A stretch of 64,000 nucleotides of DNA from Vitrella brassicaformis (lineage: Eukaryota; Sar; Vitrellaceae). Shown one piece after another: positions 58,101 to 64,000 of the stretch. A program made the translations under genes and the position numbers. The stretch covers positions 1 to 64,000 of the forward strand of contig CDMY01000130.1 in NCBI GenBank assembly GCA_001179505.1, in the 5' to 3' direction. Under the pieces are notes generated by a model, which was not told the DNA's origin, did no database searches, and worked only from the letters and a program-made list of their open reading frames with translations. Each line of letters opens with the position of its first letter. Position 1 is the stretch's first letter.

Positions 58101-59688
58101 ACGGACCTGATCGCGCTGTCACCTCACGTATGACGTACTGGTACAGCCGCGTGCTCGCCACGCCGCGCTCGCCAGCCTCCTGCACACAGGCACAGATACT
58201 CATATTCGCAGATGAAAAGACGGTCCAATATGATGCGATGCAAGTGGCATGCGGACCTTGAGGAACTCCTCCGCCATTTTCTTTTCGTTTGAGTTGATCG
58301 AGCACTTGATGAGCGACTCATAGAAGTGCTCAGTCGGTGGCAGGGGGGGCATCCGATGAGAGGATATGCCCTGCGCACATACAGGAATACGCAGAAAAGT
58401 GTCGTGATAGATGGACATCCACATTATCTGTGTTTGTCTGTGTATGTGTGAATCCCACCTTGACCATGGTGGCGAACTCGAGCCGGTCGGTGTTGCCCAG
58501 GGTGATCGTCAGGCGATACACTACATCGGCATCAACTTGCAACAACAACGCTGAGGCAGAACAGAGGCAAAAGTGATGTCTCTCTCGGATACTTTTCGTG
58601 CATTCATACCATCTGCAGGGCAAAGGGGCGTCTCCCCGGTGATGAGATGGCTGACCACATGCATGAGGATCCACCCAACACACAAGCCATCGCCCCTTGC
58701 CTTCAGGCACGCGTTCACGAGCAGCACCGCCACCCCCCACGCCTCATGCCCCCCCTCGCCCCCGTCCAGATACCCACACACGTCACGTTTCGTCAACAGA
58801 AGCGTCAGGGCATCCAGCAGCTGACGCAGGGCATCAGCGTCGAGAGGCCCGGAGGGGAACTGCATACCGGTCGCGTCGCTGTCTCTGTCTTTGTTGAGGA
58901 ATATGCCGGTGCCAGTTGGAATCTTCTTGGACTGCAGGATGGTAGCGTTGACTAGCAGTATCCACCACTCGACGGCAAACGATGGGCTCGGAAGCATCGA
59001 TTGTCCTGTGCTCTAAACCGATCACATAAGCAATCAGAGCATTGGGTCATGTGAAGCTTAGTCTCTGTGGGGCTCACCGTAGTGAGTGTTGCGATGGAGT
59101 TCCACAGCCGCCAGAGCTCCTCCACCCGGCCCTCACGCAACAGCCGCTGGCCGTCCCTGACCCAGCAAAGCGACAAGGCCCCCGAACTCATATCAACTAC
59201 CTGCATACACTCAGCACACGAGGAGGAGACACACAATCCTGTGGCTCACGAAGACCGACCTATCTGTGTGAACACTCACCTCGTCCCGAGCAACGAAGTC
59301 ATGGTTGTTGCTCAAGCTAGTGGCTCCTTGGTCATGGCCGTGGATCGACGCTGCTGCCGCACAAGCGTCGTCCTTATGTCGTGCCTCAGGCTTTTGGCCT
59401 GGCTGCTGCGGCTCGTGCGCTCCCCGTCTGTTGCAGAGAGAGAGGAGACAGGTGAGGGGCCACGAGAGCACCGCCATGATAGTCTCGTCCGCATACATCC
59501 TGCGGCACATGTAGAGCTGCACACACACAGAAGGAGGGCGCCCGAAAAAGAGTGCGGATTCATTCTTAAGGCCTTCCATTCCTCACCGCTAGGCAGCAGC
59601 ATTGCGTAATGATGAGAATCTGGACGCACTCGGTGAGGATACCGGAATAGCTGCCGCTCAGAAATCGCCACCAGTCCATCATCATCAT
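53498..59688 (-). CDS. Large PPR protein, about 31 exons
   Basis: Start at the four tandem ATG codons at 59677-59688, stop TAG 53498-53500; about 1,300 residues in roughly 31 mostly phase-0 exons, all mutually consistent. The N-terminal half is less regular. From about 57.2 kb on, canonical 35-residue pentatricopeptide repeats appear: YNIMMRAHYTNG, DVVTYNSLMCGCVKAK, DSVTYSTLIKGLK, SSIVTYSILIK, SVLTYTALIKAYANAG and RLYTALIDAYKR. PPR proteins bind single-stranded organelle RNA, one base per repeat, and act in editing, splicing or stability. The organelle (plastid or mitochondrion) is not decided by this sequence. One intron uses a GC donor (54759-54760). Divergent from the kinase at 59931. Confidence 0.88.
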
Positions 59689-59930
59689 CCCTATTCACCA
59701 CCAAGGGACTTAAATCCTCAGGGGAACGCCGTTAAAGCAGAAACGCCGACGAATACGTGTACATGGGTGGGCTGCTGTATGGGGAAGGCGCTGTGAAGCT
59801 GTTCTGCAACGCAATTCTGCTCGTCTTGGGTCTCAGTGAAAGAGGAGGAAGACGGAAGGCTTCAGAGTCTCAGGCGCTTCTGCACTGCAGAGGAGGCAGG
59901 GAACAAGACAAGGGATGGAAAAGGAGCTCA

Positions 59931-62856
59931 ATGGCAGATAGAGGCGCCACGGGGGGCAAGAAAGCCCGGAAAACGTGTACCGTTTGGGGGAATGAGGGAG
60001 CGAAAAATGCCAAATGGAAAAATGATGGGACCATGAAGAGGTAAAGGTTCTGCGTAGAGCTGCATGGCTCATCGTTTGCTTGTGCTTGACAACGATCAGT
60101 CCACCGTAACGGTTTGCTTCTGTTGGTTGTGCGCGGTGTAGGTACGAGGCAGAGTTCGACGAGGTGAAGGTGTGTTTGGTTCATGCAAGAGGGGGGCAAG
60201 GTTTGATGTCTGTGCAGTGCACACGGCGTGTGTGTTTTATGCAGGTGCTCGGCAAGGGCAGTCAGGGGAAGGCGGTGTTGCTGCAGGTCAACGAAACTCG
60301 CTCTCAGAGCATAGCGTCTCCTCTCAGTGAGTACTTGTGCTTTGCAGAGAATAGCCACTGGCGAGTACCTGGTCGGCAAGAGGATTGTGACCAAGCTGGA
60401 GAGAAAAGACAAGACCAAATGCATTCAAGAGGTGAGCAACACAGAGACCAAGTGATTGATCAAGTGCCCCTTGTATCAAGTGCCCCTCGTGTCGCACACC
60501 TTTCCAGATTCAGCTGATGCAGCGTCTAAAGCATCCCCTCTTGGCTGCTTATCAAGGTGCCTTGTATCTTTCTGACGATGAATTGGTTATACTGATGAAG
60601 TACTACCCTGGTCGGCAAAGAGACACATTCAAATCAAGCAAACACTTTCTCTTTCTCGTGCTCTGATCAGGGGGGAACATGGCCACTCTCATATACAACA
60701 GGACCGAGCCATTCTTGGAGTCTCAGGTGTTGAATTATGTCACGCAGCTTCTGATCGCGCTCGAGTTCATTCACAATCACAAAGTCATCCATCGGAATGT
60801 GAAACCATCGAATGTCTTCGTCTCGCAGAATGACAATGTTGGCAAGGCAGAAAAGACAGATAGAGAGTTGTGCAGTCATTATGGTGTGCGTTCTTTTCCT
60901 TTCTGTAATGCAGATATGCCTTGGTGACTTGGGCGTGTCTCGTCAGCTCGAGTCAACAGGCAAGCCGGAAGCGTACTACGTCAGGTGTGGCACAGACATA
61001 GAGAGCAAGTGAAGAACGTACAGAATTCAATTGCTTGGTGTGTCAGCCCAGAGGTCTGCGAGGGAGGCCTGTATTCATTTGCGTCGGACATCTGGGGTGT
61101 TGGTGCAATTGCATGTGAGATGCTTACACTGGAGGTGCGCGCATCTCCGGTGCATTTGCACATGCGTTGAGTTGATACAAACAACGTGCCTTCCTTCAGA
61201 AACCGTACGATTCCATTGCCGACATCATGAAATGCGAGACGCCACTGCACTTGCCTGATTCGGTGAATGACGGGACAATCAGCATGGATTGCGCCCGAGG
61301 GACGACGCGTTGTTGATGGGTGTCAGGTGTCACCAGGAATGCACGCTCTCGTCCAGTAGGCGCTCTCTCCTTCTAGTGGACGCCGATGTGTCATGTTATG
61401 GGTACTGACAGGTGTCTCATGCATCTTGACCCCAATCAAAGGCCCACAGCTAAGGCGCTGCTCGATCATCCACTCATTCTGCCATTCAGGCAAGTGCTTA
61501 CCCTCTGGAAAGGTATGGGAAGCATGCAGTAATGGCCAACATTGCAACAGCATTGCACATTTTTCTACGTCATATAGTGTCCGACTATGTGGTGTCATGT
61601 CCACTTGTTTCCAGACAAGCTTGACCGTTTGTCAAGTGATGATGCCCTGCAGTACGTGTCACAGACTGACGCAGCTGCACGGGAGGCAGCCTCTCACGCC
61701 TGCGACGCAGGGACAGTCGATTGGCAGCCAAGTAGAAGCGGAGACTCGCCCACACCTGCAAGACCACTGCAAGTGAGTAAGTCCCCATGATATGCTCATG
61801 AAGTGCATTGACTCTCTCCGTGTTTGTGTTCGTTTCTCTTAGCAAGCGAAAGAGGCCGTTGCGCGCTATGCAGCCCCTGCAGCTCTGCAGTCGCCTCCGA
61901 AGCACTGGAGGGATTTCGCGACCAGCAGGGGCTCGTCCATGGCGGACGAGCTGCAGAGGAGCGGGAATGCAATGGGTGGGTGACAGATGATGCTGCCATC
62001 CTCTTGGCTGCGACACAACATGGGGTTTCTCTCCATTTCGCTGGACAGACAGTCCCACTGCGTGTCGCAGTAAGACTTCATCTGATGCTCATCCCGCTGA
62101 TGCCACAGGCGTCCCACCACAATTGCGGACACAAAGGAGACACTCAAGCGCACCGCCAAAGAATGACAGCCAGGCGGTAAGTCCGCATCCACTAAGAGGT
62201 ATACATAAGCCAGCTGACCACGTGTCTCTTCCGCAGGATGGGTCATTGCAAAGGATAGTCGAGGGTGGTCTGCTCAATATGGAGAGCGTTGCAAATGCAA
62301 CACGGCCCCGCGGCAAGATAGATGTCATCAAAGATGTCGTTCTCAATGGCGAGCTCTCTGGATGGCATGATACTGCCGTGGACTTCTTAGGTATCCATAC
62401 AGGGAGAAGAGAAGGAGCACTTACATCACTGACTCACTTGTCATGCAGTCTCTCCATACCCCTCTTCGCGTCCCCCCCGTCCCCCATCCGCCCCGCCACG
62501 CACACGATTCGACGACAAAAAGAAGAGACCGAAGAACAATCAATCACAAGAATGCACGGTGGGCATGTCGGCATGAGACATGAGACATGACGCATTTTCA
62601 TTTCATTGTTCAGTCGCCGGTGTTGCGTCGCCAAGTCACGTCTGATACCGACGAGTCGCGTGTGCCTCACACCGCAGCACTCACGCCTCAAGAGATGATC
62701 CAGCTGCTCAAGAAGGGGCTGGGCATCATCGATGAAAACAGCAGGACGGGCAAAAGGAAGAGCGGTAGGAACAAGAAGAGAGAAAGGGCCGCATGCCCTT
62801 CTTCGTCGTCTAGCGCGTCGTCGTGTGTACGGGAGGAGGCGGAAGGGGATGCATGA
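59931..62856 (+). CDS. NEK-like protein kinase, catalytic Asp replaced
   Basis: Exons begin 59931-60040, 60142-60169, 60245-60286, 60348-60431, and continue to the stop at 62854-62856. The glycine loop LGKGSQGKAVLLQ, the aC-side LKHPLLAAYQGALYLSDDEL, VGKRIVTK, GDLGVSR (DFG-type) and EAYYVSPEVCEGG with SDIWGVGAIACEML match NEK-family lobe order. The catalytic loop reads VIHRNVKPSNVFV, with HRN in place of HRD, so the proton-acceptor Asp is Asn. Binding residues look intact; catalysis is doubtful. After the kinase domain comes a long polar tail (LPFRQVLTLWKDKLDRLSSD, Lys/Arg-rich end). One exon between 61263 and 61393 is not resolved. An upstream in-frame ATG at 59757 is possible. Confidence 0.8.
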
Positions 62857-63577
62857 CGGCAATGTTCCACATGGGGGGGGGCTTATTGGTCGACGTAGTA
62901 GACACTGAACACTTGCTTACGGCTACCCTCTCCTCGTTTCTGCGTGCGTGTCGTAGATTCTCATTTGTCTTGTTTCTCTTCTCTCTGACGCGCCGCCTTG
63001 TGTGCTTGCGACAGTACTTCGATTGCTTCGCGAAGCGTGCGTCGTCTGAAAAAGGCACGTGTCTCTTCAAGGACTTAGCCTTGAGAGAGACACGTCGTTG
63101 CTGCTGTGGGGTGGTATGCTACTTAAGAAAGTAAGGTACACGACCGAACAAAGAAGGATTCGTGAGCGTTCACGGGTGAGTCGTGCCATATTTGCTTAGA
63201 CAGGAAGTGCGCGCTCTAAAAATTGACCAACTTTGTTGACGTTCTAGTCTAAGGGCAATGCTCTCTGTTGCCATCTCTTTGTTCGCCGGTGCCAGTGTAG
63301 GAAGGGGGAGACTGGCCGCCTCAAGCGGAACAACAAGAACGTCGCGCTTCAATCCGTGACCGTCCTGGTCCGTCCGCACGTCGCGCCTTTCTCGCCAGCC
63401 AGCCAGCCAGCCAGCCAACCAGCCAGCCAGCCAACCAGCCAGCCAGCCAGGCAGGCAGGCAGGCAGCGGGTGCTCTAACGGTGTGTGTCGGAGTGTCCTT
63501 TCTGTCGGAGGCAGACAGTCAGAGAGGACCAGAAACCCCCACGAAAAACTGTGTTCCTTGCTTTGTTTGCGCTACAG
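62857..63577. other. Intergenic with CAGC repeats
   Basis: CAGC/CAAC and GCAG repeats at about 63398-63470. May contain the first exon of the RING gene (a signal-like ATG at 63259 was seen but not joined). Confidence 0.45.
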
Positions 63578-64000
63578 GAGCCACAGAAAGATGCGCAGAG
63601 GCCAGAAGTACGACAACGTCACGTCGTAGATTCGTACCTATCCGTCGGCGGCGTCGTGATTTGCTTGTGGGCCTTCGTGCTTCTATCGACCGGTGCTCTG
63701 GGACGTATTGGCTTCCAGAAAGTAGGCGGGAACACCATGACTACTATGAGGCCGGATGGCTGCCTCCCCAGAAGTTACGTCATCCCTGATGACGACGACT
63801 GCCCTATTTGCCTCGATGCCCTTCGGGACAAGACAGACTTGGTGCGGCTCACGTGTGGTCACTTTCTTTGCTATGAGGTTCGTGTACAGCACTGGAAGGG
63901 CAGACAGTGTGTTTCTTCCTGTTCTCGCGTCTGCAGCTGTTTCTTCTGCTTGTTTCTTGTCATCTTTGTGCAGTGCCTGAAGCGCGAGACAGGTTCTTTC
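63578..64000 (+). CDS. Membrane RING-finger protein, truncated by window
   Basis: An exon at 63578-63877 (phase 0) encodes a charged stretch, a transmembrane helix (YLSVGGVVICLWAFVLLSTG), then a RING finger: DDCPICLDALRDKTDLVRL, CGHFLCYE. The next exon starts at 63974 with CLKRETG. Spacing C-x2-C-x13-C-x-H-x2-C-x2-C fits a RING domain, the signature of membrane-bound ubiquitin ligases. Both ends are missing: the start was not found upstream of 63578, and the right end is outside the window. Confidence 0.75.

Noticed and set aside
61490-61491. GC-AG donor (CAG|GCAAGT) in the kinase gene
   Set aside because: The frame continues through it to a GT donor (AAAG|GTATGG near 61515) whose phase matches the next exon, so no GC donor is needed.

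Overview
The window looks like nuclear DNA of an intron-rich, GC-rich protist. Genes are split into many short exons. Introns are mostly 50-150 bp with GT..AG ends, and introns and intergenic DNA are full of tetranucleotide runs (CTGT/ACAG, ATCC/GGAT, GCAG/CTGC). The gene set (U1A/U2B'', UMP1/POMP, SYS1, EXT-type GT64, GT43, NEK-like kinase, PPR, ORAI-like channel) is eukaryotic. The architecture and repeat style suggest an alveolate, and a chromerid such as Vitrella brassicaformis is my best guess; this is inference, not a database match. No operons, CRISPR arrays or bacterial signals are present. Gene models below were built by hand from reading frame, splice sites and intron-phase consistency.

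Layout. 0-6 kb: an unclear partial plus-strand coding stretch, an EXT/GT64 glycosyltransferase (minus), and a GH16 glycoside hydrolase (plus). 6.7-13.6 kb: four secreted proteins of unknown function in two head-to-head pairs. One is Lys/Asp-rich, one has CCW-type cysteine motifs, and two have an LRKLA-containing N terminus. 14.7-26.3 kb: a four-TM ORAI-like channel candidate, a sterol-desaturase-family oxidase, U1A/U2B'', and three secreted or unknown genes. 26.6-28 kb: GT43. 30-34 kb: an inverted second copy of the 12.6-kb secreted gene and a second, larger CCW-cysteine protein. 34-38 kb: repeats only. 38.2-45.6 kb: a triple-CCCH proline-rich protein and an SH3 protein. 48.4-52.4 kb: UMP1/POMP, SYS1, and a tandem-domain secreted mucin-like protein. 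53.5-64 kb: a roughly 1,300-aa PPR protein, a NEK-like kinase lacking the catalytic Asp, and the start of a membrane RING protein.

The main biological signal is the inverted gene pair at 12.6 and 30.9 kb. Both copies have intact reading frames, yet their introns are nearly identical while the two 3' cysteine-bearing coding exons are almost unalignable. That is the footprint of diversifying selection or exon replacement. Together with the CCW-cysteine family, which also has copies on both sides of the interval, this looks like a fast-evolving secretome locus. A second theme is glycan handling: GT64, GT43 and GH16 lie in one window. At least six gene pairs are head-to-head with short shared promoters.
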